In this document: positions 46,250 to 58,069 of the stretch, in pieces
Layout: every line of letters starts with the position of its first letter
How positions within the stretch are numbered: the stretch's first letter is position 1
NCBI GenBank assembly: GCA_030435675.1
Contig: CM059623.1
Coordinates: 3,560,012-3,624,011 of the forward strand
DNA: 64,000 bases
From: Steinernema hermaphroditum
Lineage: Eukaryota; Nematoda; Chromadorea; Rhabditida; Steinernematidae
Direction: 5' to 3'
Position numbers and translations under genes: made by a program
Notes under the pieces: generated by a model
What the model was told of the DNA's origin: nothing
The model's database searches: none
Seen by the model: only the letters and a program-made list of their open reading frames with translations

Positions 46250-48600
46250 AGACAGTGCGTAAGTTGACGCCAAACAAAAAATCGACATTTCCAAGCCAAC
46301 AACCAAGTTTTGCAATTTCAGAAAGTTGTGAAAAAAAAACCAAGCAAAAGCGTTTGATCTGAAAAAGATCTGTGATCTGTATTGAAGCGCTATATGCTCG
46401 TGTATAAAATACAAACAATAAATAAAATAAAAAACACCACCCGACACACAGATTCGCGACTCCCAGCAGCTGATACAGCCGAATTGAATATCCAACATCG
46501 TCTGAGCTCCACGTGCGTCGCAGCGACAACCTCAGCTAGTCGTTTAACGACGTGGGTTGCACGGCACCTTCCGAACGGAAGGCGACGGCAGATGCACGGG
46601 ACCAACCCCGAAGGGCCAGCCCCGGCGGTACGTCATCTCGCGTTCCAATCCGTCGTGGCTGGCGTGGAACGTAAGCCAAATTATATCTCGCCAAGAAGAC
46701 CGCCTGCACCGTCCGACCACCCGCGCCGCCCACTCACGCCGAAGATTCGCTCCAACTTCGAAGTGTGCACCGCCAGCCGATCCAGAGATAAACTTTGCCC
46801 GCTGAGCTCCACCTTCCGCGCTACTTCCGGATAAAGCTTTTTTGTTGCTTCGAAGCCCGCGCACACTGTTGGGCCAGCACTGGCGAAGGTCGCGGTAAAT
46901 TTCGACAGTCCGTTTGCGTCGGTGCGCAGACAGTCAAACGAACAGAAAAAAATCTCCACTACACTGGAGATTCAGATGACATTTCCATCCGATGTCGAAG
47001 TAACTGGATAGGCCGAAAGATGATCTTTGAAACACAAATCCGTGAATTTGACTTTAGAAATATCGGCGACATGGATTTTGAGTTTCGCTTGATATTGACG
47101 TCACTAGGTCTAGTTTGCATACCAGGGAAGTCACAGGACATCCTGTCAGTAAAGTGTCAATGAGTACATGAGTACCAGTGGGGAAGTCGACAAAACTCCA
47201 TTTTGCCTGCTCCTCGGTTGGAAATGTACGAGCTGTTATGGGAAGAACCTCGTGCAGAAGGGCTTCCAATAGCTGCGTTCATACTCCGCGTGCGTTTTTT
47301 CGGACGCGCGTCTAAAAAAGGAATTTTTTTGGAAGAAGGAATTTTTTGTGATCCCAAAATTCTCAGCTAATATTCTAACGTCAAAACCGAAACATCGGGC
47401 CCGGGCTCCCGACCACTAGGCCAGCGTGCCTGGCACGGCGCAGCCGGCGCAGAAGCGTTCACATCGGAATTGAGCACGTATTTTCCGCCGGAAGCATTTT
47501 TTTCAAACTAAATGAGCGAGACTCCAGGACAATTTCATATGGGATTGTTCATGATGGTGAGCCGTTCATAGTGAGAGTTCCAAATCCAAAAGAAGCTGTT
47601 TTCAAGGATAGTGAGCGGTACGGAACTACGTTTCCATACTTCCACTAATAATTACGTTTAATTGTTTTATTTATTATTGCTAGTACTATTGCTCTTTTTA
47701 AAACTATGTGGATGGAAAAAACTAGGAAAGCTGAAACATGTTTTTCTGAAACAGATTTGATGTGAAAAAGCCTCCCGCTCCCCTAGGGGCAGCGGGGCCC
47801 ACCACATGTGGCCGCCTGGCTCCGAACGTACTGTTCGGATATGGTGCCTCCATGGCTGCACCACCAGGCGCACGGTTCGGACATCCGATACCATGGGGCG
47901 CACGGCGCCGAATATGCTCGACGCCGGCAGGCTCGGTGCCCACACTTGGGTCACCGTGCGTCCGAAGCGGACGCCTTAATGCGTCAGAAGCGACGCTTTC
48001 AAACGCCGCGTCTTTCGACACCAGCGGTTGCACGGTGCCTTCCGAACGGTCGACGCCGGCATTTGCACGGTGCTGACCCCGATGGGCCAGCACCGACAAC
48101 GTCGTTCCAACTCGGCGTACCCTTATACCGGGTACAATTTCAACAGTGCGTTTGCGTTGGTGCAAAGAGTGTCAGACGAACAGAGAAAATTTACGCCTTC
48201 CCTTCCGATCAGGGCTGTGTACACTCTCGACTCTCGGCCTCTCGGGGTGTTTTTGGCCTCTCGACTCTCGACACTGAAAACGACCGAGAAACAGCTGATA
48301 GCCAAAAGCACAGAGAGTGACAACCGACTGAAGGATTACATGGAAAGCGATTGAATTCAACACTCCCTTTGCGGCTTTCTCGAAATGTCTAGACGCAGAA
48401 CAAGATTTCTCCAAAACACCTCATCTCTGAACAAATCTAGATTCTTGGCTTGATGCCTTGAAGATCTTTTTTTCCTGCAAGCCTCAATCCTCGAGCCCTG
48501 TTATTAAAAGTTTACACGCATCCCGTTGTAGATTACAATTAATAAATCAAATTATCACAAATGCGCAAAAATCCTGTACAATCAATAAAAATCTTATGAC
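46250..48600. repeat. gene-free stretch with a GC-rich dispersed repeat in two copies
   Basis: Copy 1 (46,557-46,955) and a shorter copy 2 (48,028-48,195) share GTTGCACGG(C/T)(A/G)CCTTCCGAACGG, CCCGA(A/T)GGGCCAGC and TTTGCGT(C/T)GGTGC, then AACGAACAGA or GACGAACAGA; copy 2 lacks about 230 bp of interior. Between them, at 47,760-48,010, lies GC-rich sequence with many short inverted repeats. Overlapping ORFs on several frames are compositional. A CRE TGACGTCA lies at 47,096-47,103. Confidence 0.5.
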
Positions 48601-48603
48601 ATC

Positions 48604-51600
48604 CTATGACCACACGTCGGCTTGATAACGGCGCTGCCGCTCCATATCGTGGAAGAGCTTCTGCGCCTCGGCTTCTGTCTTGCCACCCACTTCTGTGAAG
48701 ATCTTCGAGAAAGTGTTCTGCACGTCGCGCGCCATATTACGGGCATCACTAAACAAGTGGCAATGAAGCAGATGACTCGGATAGGCGCGACCTACCCGCA
48801 GACATAGATGTGAGATCCGTTATCGATCATGCGCCACACGTGCTCGCGGTTCTCCCAAAGGAGGTTCTGGACGTACACCTTCTTGCCGCCGTTGTTGTTG
48901 AGGCGCGAGAAGGCGACGTGCAGTTCGGAGAGCACGCCGTTCTTCTTGTATCCCTCCATCTCCTCCTGGTAAATGTAGTCGTGCTCGGGGTTCCGGCAGC
49001 CGAAGTATAGCACAATCTCGCCGATCTCTTTGCCCTGCTCTTTCTGCCAGCTGCGCTCCTGGAGGAATCCACGGAACGGCGCCAGACCGGTTCCGGGACC
49101 GATCATGATGATAGGCGTCGAGAGGCGATGGGGGAGACGCATCGTGGACTTGCGCACGAACACAGGACTGTTGGCGTCGACAGCCTGTGAAGGATTCGTA
49201 TAAATCATGTCAGTTGGACATCACTCGTTACCTTATCGAGCAAGTAGTTAGTACAAACACCCTTAATGAGCCGGTCTCCGATAGTGTACTTCGTTACGAC
49301 GGCAGTAATGGAAATCAAGTTGGAGTCAATCTTTGGCGACGATGAGATACTGTAGTAGCGAGCCTGCAGACGGGGTAGCAACTCGAGGAGGTATTCTGTG
49401 GGAGGTTTGCAGGTGTCGAAAGCCTTGAGCACATCAATGATTGATCGGCGCTCCTTCTGGATGAACTGGCCATATTCTTTCTGAAAGAGAGCGTTTAGCA
49501 GAGCTCCATAAATTCATATACATACCAGTCCTTCTTCGCTGGCGGTACTCAAAAGCATCAAGCGCGCCTTCTGCTCTTCGTCAGAAGTGTACTCCGCGAG
49601 CGCTTTGAGGACGTGGGACTTCACCGGAGCACAGATGTCGACGTAGTGTGTGAAAGCGGTGCGGAAGCTGCAGGGACACGGGAACGGATGTCGCTTCGAA
49701 CTGTCCTCTGCAATAATCACTGCTTAAGCAGCAATTCGCTGTGGCACATACCGTCGGTGTTAATCAGCGTGAAGACGTCGTCGACGTTGCAGTCCAGCAA
49801 AGCTAAGATCTTGTCCACGAGTTGTGAGTCGTTCGTGGGGAATACGGCCAAATGGTCGCCTGTTTCGTAGCGGACGCGGTTACCCTCGACGATGAACTCG
49901 ATGTGTCGGCATGAGCGGTCGCTGTTCTTGCCATGGAGTTCGCGGTTCACGGCGATCTTGGCGACGAAAGGGTTCTTCTGGTCGAATGGCCTAGAACAGA
50001 CAATATTAGAAGAGTGACTGATTTGCCGCTTTGGTAACAGGAAAAAAGCGCACACGGGAAAAAAAGCGCACATGGAAAAAAGCGCACACGGGAAAAAAGC
50101 GCACACGGGAAAAAAGCGCACATGGGAAAAAAGCGCACATCCAATTAGTTCACAATCTGGAAATTTAAGCTACGGGCGAACGAAGCGAGCTCCGTATTCA
50201 TTTTTGCGCATGACCTAACATCCAGGCTTGACCTAGGCAAACCCCGGCTTATCCTAGGCAAACCCCGGCTTGGCTTAGGCTCCGGCTTAGGACTATGCCT
50301 ATTGATTTTACGCGAGCCCGAAGGGCGAGCCCTGCTGTCTTGACAGCTTCGCTGATGTCCTAGTATCCTACTAAAGATACACACAAGGTCTACAAGAGGT
50401 TTCAAGCTGTCTGCATTGAGTAACCTGCAGAACCTCTTGCTTCCAGCTTTGTCTAGACAAAAATCTTACTCTGTCTGTATTCACAATCTTCAGTGCACAC
50501 TAACTTCGCCGAGATTTACAGACTAATGCTGTCTATACACCAATGCAAAGCTGCCTTATCCCGTTTCCGGTGTGCGCTTTTTTCCCGTGTGCGCTTTTTT
50601 CCCGTGTGCGCTTTTTTCCCATGTGCGCTTTTTTCCCGTGTGCGCTTTTTTCTCTGTGCGCTTTTTTCCCTGTGCGCTTTTTTCCCTGTGCGCTTTTTTA
50701 CCCTAATCGCCGCTTTTGCAGAAACTAAAAGACGAATCATGTCTGCAGACAGACATCGGACTCATTTGCAGACAGCCCCACAGCAGAAAGCGGTTCAAAG
50801 TATTCTTGAAAACTTACGGTCTTTGGCGTTCGAAGGCTCCAATACGTCCGTACTCTCCCTGGAACACCTTGGCTTCAGGGTCCTTGATGAGTTCGAATCG
50901 GTATTGTCGCTCGCTACCGGCCTCGTTGCTCAGCTCCCAGTTGAACGACGCCGCCACAGCAGGCAAGAAGCCTTCGCGCCATCGCATGAAATCTTCTTCC
51001 AGATTGGCGTCGTCATCTCCAAGTCCGAGCTCATATACACGCTCCGCGCCAAGCTCTTCCAGGCGACGGTCAAAGAATTTCCCCATTTCGTTGTAGTGCT
51101 CGTAGGTCTTGTTGCCGAGGCCGAACACGGAGAAGCGCACGCCGGACAAGTCGCAGTCGGCGTTGGTGATGAACTCGTGCAGCTGCTGAGCGTTGTCCGT
51201 CGGATCTCCTTCACCGTAGGTGGCCATACACATGACAACCAGGGGGTTTTCAACCTCTGAAAGCGAAATCGTTGGCTTCGAGACGTTCGGTAGGGTTGTA
51301 CCTGTGATTCTAGGGAAGTCTTCGACGTCCATGTCTTCCGGGTCAAGTATCAGCGCCTTCTGCGAGTACCGACTGAGATCCTTCGCCAAGCGACCGGCCA
51401 ACTCTTCTCCCGTTCCCGTCTGCGATCCGTACAGGATGAGCACTTGCCTGTTCTCGGTCGTCATCTTCGTGATGAATGACGAGTCGCGCTGTGCCGTGCC
51501 GTTGGCCGGCGTGATCGGGACGACGTTCGGTGAATAGCGGGATGTGGAGCTTTCTGTGCGGTTCTTGATGAAGAAGTAGATGCCCACACCCAGGACCACG

Positions 51601-51653
51601 GTGATGACCACGATGTCCATCGTGTCGAACTGTGAAAGTAGCCAGTCGATCAT
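48604..51653 (-). CDS. emb-8: NADPH-cytochrome P450 reductase
   Basis: Seven exons (minus): 51,653-51,302, 51,256-50,818, 49,990-49,752, 49,707-49,526, 49,480-49,232, 49,184-48,796 and 48,748-48,604, giving 664 residues against about 660-680 for the family. It transfers electrons from NADPH through FAD and FMN to ER cytochromes P450. Visible landmarks: an N-terminal membrane anchor (residues 13-29), FMN loop YGSQTGTGE (75-83), MATYGEGDPTDNA, FGLGNKTYEHYN, HPFPCP, FAD motif RYYSIS (445-450), NADPH-site GPGTGLAPFRGF (from 516), YFGCR, YVCGDARNMARDV, and the C-terminal DVWS with the aromatic residue near the end. An acceptor (acattacag) about 20 bp before the ATG fits trans-splicing. Five introns are 44-47 bp. 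The second, 827 bp, carries opposing minisatellite arms. The symbol is the C. elegans orthologue name. Confidence 0.97.
50040..50704. repeat. opposing 17-bp minisatellite arms inside a POR intron
   Basis: The left arm (50,040-50,140) is about six copies of AAAAAAGCGCACACGGG. The right arm (50,568-50,704) is about eight copies of its reverse complement GTGCGCTTTTTTCCC, the last three shortened. About 430 bp separate them, including GC-rich repeats of CCTAGGCAAACCCCGGCTT. Everything lies within intron 49,991-50,817. Confidence 0.9.
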
Positions 51654-51659
51654 GACGAG

Positions 51660-54205
51660 AAGATTCTCGATACTCTGTAATGTGAATGTCAGAAAGAACA
51701 CGAGTGGATGAGCACGTCGCGAGGGACTGGTATTCACGTGAGCGGCAAGGATGGGTAGAAAACAACAGAATTAGATAATTCATCGATCGACCGTCTGTGT
51801 ATACAGTGCGTGGGAATTTAACCTATGAGCGATGCAAGCCCAAAAGCAGGTAATGTCTCTCTGAAGGAGACGGCTATTAAATACCATGTCTAGATATTTC
51901 ACTGGAATGAAAATAGTGCTAACAACATCCTGTCTCTGTCTACAAATAACCCTCATTTCTATACCGACGAGACCAAAACGCTGCTCTGCCTAAAAAAGCT
52001 GAATCCACAAAGTTTAACACGTGACGAAACAACTACCGCTTAAGCAAAATACGAAAAACATCCATTTACGTGGAAATATAGCAAAAACAAGTTTTCCCCG
52101 ACAGCTAATTAGAAAATGAGTCAGTAGCAGATGCTTGGACTTTCACGCTTAATAATTAAATGAACCACGGCGTAGCGTAGGATGACGCAAAGAATTGTTA
52201 TCACAGCGAAAAGGTAAAGGAACATCAACGTGCAGAAGTCACTTTTTGTCCGAGAGACTTCTGAAAGCATCCGCACGACGTACACACCCTTGCAGCTCTA
52301 AAAGATAGACAGACAAAGGAAATGAGGCAGAGACACAAACAAATAGACAATAAATCATTCAAGACACGTGGAAGGAGACTCTAACGACTGTCTAGACAGG
52401 AAAAAGTTGCACAAGCACAGCATCAGACGCCTTGGGGGAAGGAGACCTTTGCAGGAGCACGTTTATAACGTGAAAAATTGTGCGAAACCTCTCCGCCGCC
52501 CGACACCGCCACTGATCTCAAAGCCGCGCAGCGCCTCTCCCGCTCGCACCCTTAAAAGTTAGGAGGTGCGCGGGTGCGTGCAATCGTCGACGATATGATT
52601 AACCGTCTGATAAGACCGCTCACGACCCAGTACCGAACCACTTCGCTGCCGATGACGGCAGCGGCGGATCGCCAACAAAAGAGACATCGAGTCTGTGGAC
52701 AGGCAAATTCCAAAAAGGACGACTTCTTCACAGACACTTCGCACGGCGGTTATATTTTCCAATTACCGAAACCAGCTCGCGGTGCGGAGGCGGGGCCGAC
52801 GCTTTCGTAGTTTGAAGTTTGCTCGACACACAAACGTACCGAAATGCGTGCGATTCGGGAAATAGTTCACGAATCCGGTACGAGCGCATCGATCGATTGC
52901 CGTGATGACGATGGTATTCTGGGATAGCGACAGCTGGGGCCACTAGCTCCGGAGCGGAAAGTGCTCTAGGGGACGCCCTCTCGGTATTAGTGACAGATAA
53001 GAAGTGAAAAAATGTCGATGAGATCATATGATTGTTTGCACACCTAAAAATCGAATTAAGTCCGTGAAAAGTGTCTGAAAGACAACAGAAACAGTCTGGA
53101 AGGAAAGGAGACCAGCAGAAACTGGACCCTTCAGACGCCTAAAACCAGACTATCAGAACAGATGGTCTTTAGCGACAAGTGGTTGTGAAATAAGAGGCGA
53201 TAAACGATTTAGCTGACAAGACGTAACGGCAATTTCGCCACATAAAACATCAGACTACAGTTCAGTTTGATATCATCTTTTCTACACGCCTAGACAAACA
53301 GCAATCAGACCTCTTTTATACCTCGAAGATCGACAGATCACTCATTAAACTCTCAGACATCGAATTAGCACGGCGAAAACATGACGGTGGCGGCGAATAA
53401 AACAGGAAGAGAGACGTCAAAGTGAGTTGAAAAGATTGGAAGTGGGGCGCAAAGATCGGAAGGTCGAAAGAACGCTACCTATGCGGCGCACTGGCGAACT
53501 CTTGTTCACAGACAAACAGTCTAATCATAAGCTGTAGATAAAGTGGCGAATGAGCTGGTGTGACCTTGCGGACTGGTTCGCAAAGCAGCCACGGACAGAA
53601 AAGTATATCGTTGACGTGTGAAATAAGTCCATTTTGAGTTCGAATGCACAAGAGTGAAACATGACACTAAAATCGTCTAAAAACAACTTGGTCGGTAACA
53701 GAATGAACACAATCTTGAGTAGACATCAAAAGTTCAAAATGTACTTGACATGTGTCTGTACACACTTCATCATGTGAAGTTCACATCCTAAAACTGCCCC
53801 TATCGGAACAATAAAAAAGGGTCCATCCGACGTGGATGCAATGAACCCGCTCTTTACAAAAGAAAACCCCAATTTTAGTCGACGTGCTCCGACCACACTA
53901 CACTCTTCTCACTCACAAATCATAGTCACATGCCGCGCAAGCAAACTTCTTCGCCGATCGATCGACGGTGACCGGCGCTGTAACGAACACGGTGGATCGA
54001 CACACCCGTGCTCCACTCACACAGAGTGAACACACCGAGGGCACACGGGCGCCCTACTACTCGACACGGAATCCTCGCGTTCACGCAGGTAGATGATAGA
54101 TCGGGTGGAGAAAAACAACTCTACGCAATTGATCCAATGGGTAAACATCACATACGAAGAAATCTATTCAGTCTTATAGATCGATAGAGAGACAAATGGA
54201 AAGGG
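51660..54205. other. intergenic region between POR and MORC
   Basis: No supported exon over about 2.5 kb. It probably includes the POR promoter and possibly an untranslated leader exon. A GTCTAGAC lies at 52,390-52,397. The ORFs at 52.4-53.0 kb have no family resemblance. Confidence 0.45.
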
Positions 54206-54210
54206 TTCCT

Positions 54211-57200
54211 TCAGTACCCAGTGGCTCCATTTCTGAGATCGCTGGCGTAGCTTGACAACTTGCAAAGGCAGTTGTCCCTCGTGACGGTGTCAAATTCCTG
54301 AAATTTGCAAAATCAGACCGTTATCGCGAATCTTTGTCCAGAACGTGTCTCTCAGACAACCCCTGTTTCAATATGAGTGAGAACAAATTGGTCAAAACAA
54401 ACAGGTCCGTTTAGACTGACTTGTCTCATCAGTTCATCAGACAAACTAGCCCTTACCTCAAATGGCAAAGACTTCAAAACAGTGGCCAAATCGTCCAATT
54501 CTCGATTCCGCTGCTCGGTGGCCTTCTTCTGGTATGCGTCTAAGTCAAACCGAAGGAGTTCATCAACAGACATCGTCAAAGCGTCCATTTTATCGAATCC
54601 CTCAGGGGCGTTTATTTGCAACAAGCGACGGATCATCCTAGTAGCAGAGTCCAGACTATCCTTCCTGCTTGCATCGTTGGTACCATTCTGAAGAGTCTAA
54701 ACAGTACACTAGAAAGATCTTTGTGTTAAGACTTACCAATTTTTCTTCATCTTGACGAGGACTAGTGGCAGAATCGGGTGCAGCGACGACTCCATGCTTG
54801 ACAGTTTTAGCTACCTCATCCGACTTGGACTTCGTTGGACGTGAAGATGTTCCTTTTCTCAGCGAAGGAGCCTCCACGACAGACGGCACCGGTGCGCTTT
54901 TTCTACGGGTACTCTTCTTCTGCGGAGGAGGAGAGTCTTCGCTAGAGGACACGCGCTGACGCACGGGAGCAGCCCTTCTCGTTGGCTTACTTACAGGAGC
55001 AGGCTTTGGTGCTTCCTGCTTCGGCTGGGTTCTTCGAGGGCGAGAAGAAGAGGCAAATACATCCTCCTCTTCGTCGCTATCTTTGAAGTTGCACACCTTG
55101 CGAGTGGATCGCACGGGAGCGGACTTCGCAAAACTTGGACTAGGAGAAGGCTCGGCTTCGGACAATTCGTCTTCAGGCTCTTGACGACGTCGACCTCGTG
55201 TCGCCGTTGCCTTTACAAGTTGAGCCTCTTCCTCTGCCTCATCTTGAATAAGTCCTCGTTTCGTGTTTGAGAACTTCGCCGCATGGGTGAGCTTTCCCTC
55301 CGGAATTTTGGGAAGCAGCTCAGCCTTCTCGCAGTCACGCATACTTGCGTTGGGATTCTTCTCACAGTCCCAAAACTCTGGGAATTCCTGGGTAACGAAA
55401 CGTCGTTGGTAGTCGATGATTCGCCATTTCAAGCAGGAGTCTGTAATAAACGTCTAGATTAACGTCTGGATCAAAGGCCGTCTCGTCAACTTTAGAGGGA
55501 CGGGTTGATCGGTCTACTTCGCCTTGCTGCATACTGACTACAGCTCATGTCTAGGCTGCAATCCCGTCAACATACCTGGCGAAAAGTGAACCGGTCTACC
55601 TTCCTTTGCTGAATGCCCAGGCTTCAACAGAATTTTGTCTAGACGCTATCGAAAGTCATTTCTGAGAGCATTCAATCGTGAGACTGGCCGAAGAACAATG
55701 CAAACCAACAGACTCTCTAGACGTCGGTCTAGACTAGACGTCTTTTTTGTACACCGTGTTTATAAATTAAGTACTTACCGCACTGAACGCATAACCCGAC
55801 CGCTGAATTGCGTTTATAAACCACATTCTCATCAGAATCGCTGGTTTTTTCATCCCAGTCCATCGTATTATAACCAAAGTCCTTCCTAAAAACATCGATT
55901 AGCCGAGACTCCGAAGTACTTCCTAACCAAAACTTCGAAATCCCGGGAGACTTCTCAATTCCAGCGTCAATCCAATACTGGATCATATGTTCATTGAAAG
56001 CCTTCATCAGCGACAGATAGTCACGTTTGTTAGCAAACGACTGCTTGTTATGGGTTGGTTCTAAAACAATGCTTCACGATGAGGTGACTAGGGGTCTATC
56101 GTACCCAGGACAGAATACGGCACATCAACGATTCCGCACACTCCCAAGTACTTCATCTCGTTCTTGTCGTTCTGGCACGCTGTCTTGGCGTAGTACGTGA
56201 TAAGTCGCCCGTTGTTGTAAATTAGACATCCGTACTGATTGCGATGGAGGATATTCAGGCCAAAGTAGAAGGTTATAGGACGCGGATTTGATTTTGCCCT
56301 AAGAGAAAGGGATAAGATGGACAAGGACAAGATGCCGCCTACTTCAAGGCTTCTTTCGTCTTCTCTTCGGCTGCTTTGAGCAAAGTGAGAGCCTGTTCTT
56401 CTGCTCGTTTATGCAGACGGAACTCCAAGCGAAGATTCGAGTCACACATGTAGTTTGAGTTCTTCTGCGTGAATTCTCCCAGATTAGAGCGACAGATACG
56501 AAGATGCTCCTTCACTATAAGCACGGACAGAGTGATAGCCTTGACACGAGTAGGGCTTACAGTCGACAACGCGTTGCTCGCACTGTTCGTGTTCTTTCGC
56601 TGCGTAAGCCTTCAAGTTCTTCGCGCGGTACTGGTACATCCTTGGCTTATAGAGAGTGCTGAGCAGACGACACGTGTTCACCTTCTTGCCGCGGAGATAG
56701 ATTCGCATACGCGGATTTGAGTAGAGTACGGAAAGGTAGTCGCGCAGAGAGCTGACTTCATTTGTGCTGAAAAGGCCAAAGTTTACTGAAATGTCTAGAT
56801 GGAGACAGTTAAAACAGCCCAGAAAAAAAGCCCATCAGCTATGAGAAAGAAGAACCACAAAAGCAACAAAACTTACAGTTCGTGCTCATATTCACTGACA
56901 CGAATATCTTCCAAATTGGCATTCAAATCCATTTCCAGCGCACCATTTTCGATTCTTCTCAAGTTGAAGCATACAATGACAGTTCCATTATCTTTCATTA
57001 TGTAGCTGAACTGCTGGAAGAACGAGCTGAAGTCCTTAAATGGCGAGTACTCGAAGATGATTTTCATCTCCAGACCATGCTGAAAATGTTTCTGTTACTA
57101 AGAGTGATCTGATACACACTCGCTTTTGCGAGTAAAAGTTCAATTTGGCTTAAGTGTTATGCGTGCCATTTCCAGACAAGCCTTTGCAAGGCCACACAGA

Positions 57201-58068
57201 AGTGGCGCGGTTTTTGAATTTGTTGTTTCTGCAAAACTGTGGCATTGATCTAGCGCGCATTTCGGACTCTTTGCTTATTTTTGCATCAGTAGATGTTTTT
57301 GTCTGTTTGTCTAGAGCATCGTCTTTGTTCCGGACATGTTGACGGAAAGCCATTTAGGCAATGCTCGGTGTTTACGATCGGTGTCTCTGGGATTTCAACC
57401 ACACCGCTATATACGACTGCACGCAAAAGGAAAGTCTGCTGTCTATCATTTCTGCTAATCTGGTGATCTGTCAACCGACTGCTTCTTGCACTTACTCTGT
57501 CATCGTCTTCCTTCGTGTTGAAATGCGGGAAGCGATCAGGAGTGAAGCATGGAATAGGCACGAACACTTTCTTCAGTCGGTTCTTTTCGTGGAACGAACG
57601 CGACAAGAGAAGTGCCGTCAGCAGCCCATCCTTCTTCGTAAACAGCATGAAATCCTTGCCGATTCGCATCGTTCCGCTGAATAAAGCCGATTTGCGCAGG
57701 AAAGCCACAGGCTGGACACTCACGATTTCAGTCCATTACCATACTGACCAATCATTTGATCGTCCATCCTCTTCACCGAATGGCCAAAATTAACGACGTT
57801 CGCCACTTCGTTTTTCGACATTCCACAGCCATCGTCGATGAAGTAGAGCATCTCGTCGTTGAAGTCGATGTCCAACCGTGTGGCACCCGCATCACGCGAG
57901 TTGTCCACCAACTCGGCCATCGCACCGAACAGGTGCTCATGGGTCGTGCTGAATTTGAATGGATTTCGAAAATACTTGTATGGGTTAATACCTGTTGGCA
58001 TGGAGATAATCGTAGGCGATGGTCGCCTGTGTAAGTAGGTTTACCTCGTTCAGGTCAATGTCCGTCAT
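54211..58068 (-). CDS. morc-1: MORC-family GHKL ATPase with CW zinc finger
   Basis: Eleven exons (minus): 58,068-57,992, 57,948-57,724, 57,676-57,496, 57,079-56,877, 56,766-56,561, 56,514-56,343, 56,298-56,105, 56,060-55,779, 55,440-54,737, 54,687-54,457 and 54,297-54,211; 853 residues. MORC proteins are ATP-dependent DNA-compacting factors in gene silencing. The GHKL pocket shows [12 protein letters not shown] (37-48), DDGCGMS (64-70) and [10 protein letters not shown] (93-102). [12 protein letters not shown] and EPTHNKQSF match the transducer region. A CW finger follows with [26 protein letters not shown], then a charged SR-like linker ([11 protein letters not shown]) and a helical C-terminus. 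An acceptor (gctaatttcag) 15 bp before the ATG fits trans-splicing. The 416-bp intron 3 holds unrelated ORF sequence. The last exon is the least certain join. Confidence 0.93.
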
Positions 58069-58069
58069 T

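Noticed and set aside
46382..48354. Several overlapping GC-rich ORFs on both strands
   Set aside because: They occur in all frames of a dispersed GC-rich repeat and carry no domain or splice evidence.
57286..57492. Extra MORC coding exon encoding [19 protein letters not shown]
   Set aside because: Splicing directly from 57,496 to 57,079 gives the normal family spacing between VPIPCF and the EYSPF helix; including the extra sequence would insert residues and reach a stop.
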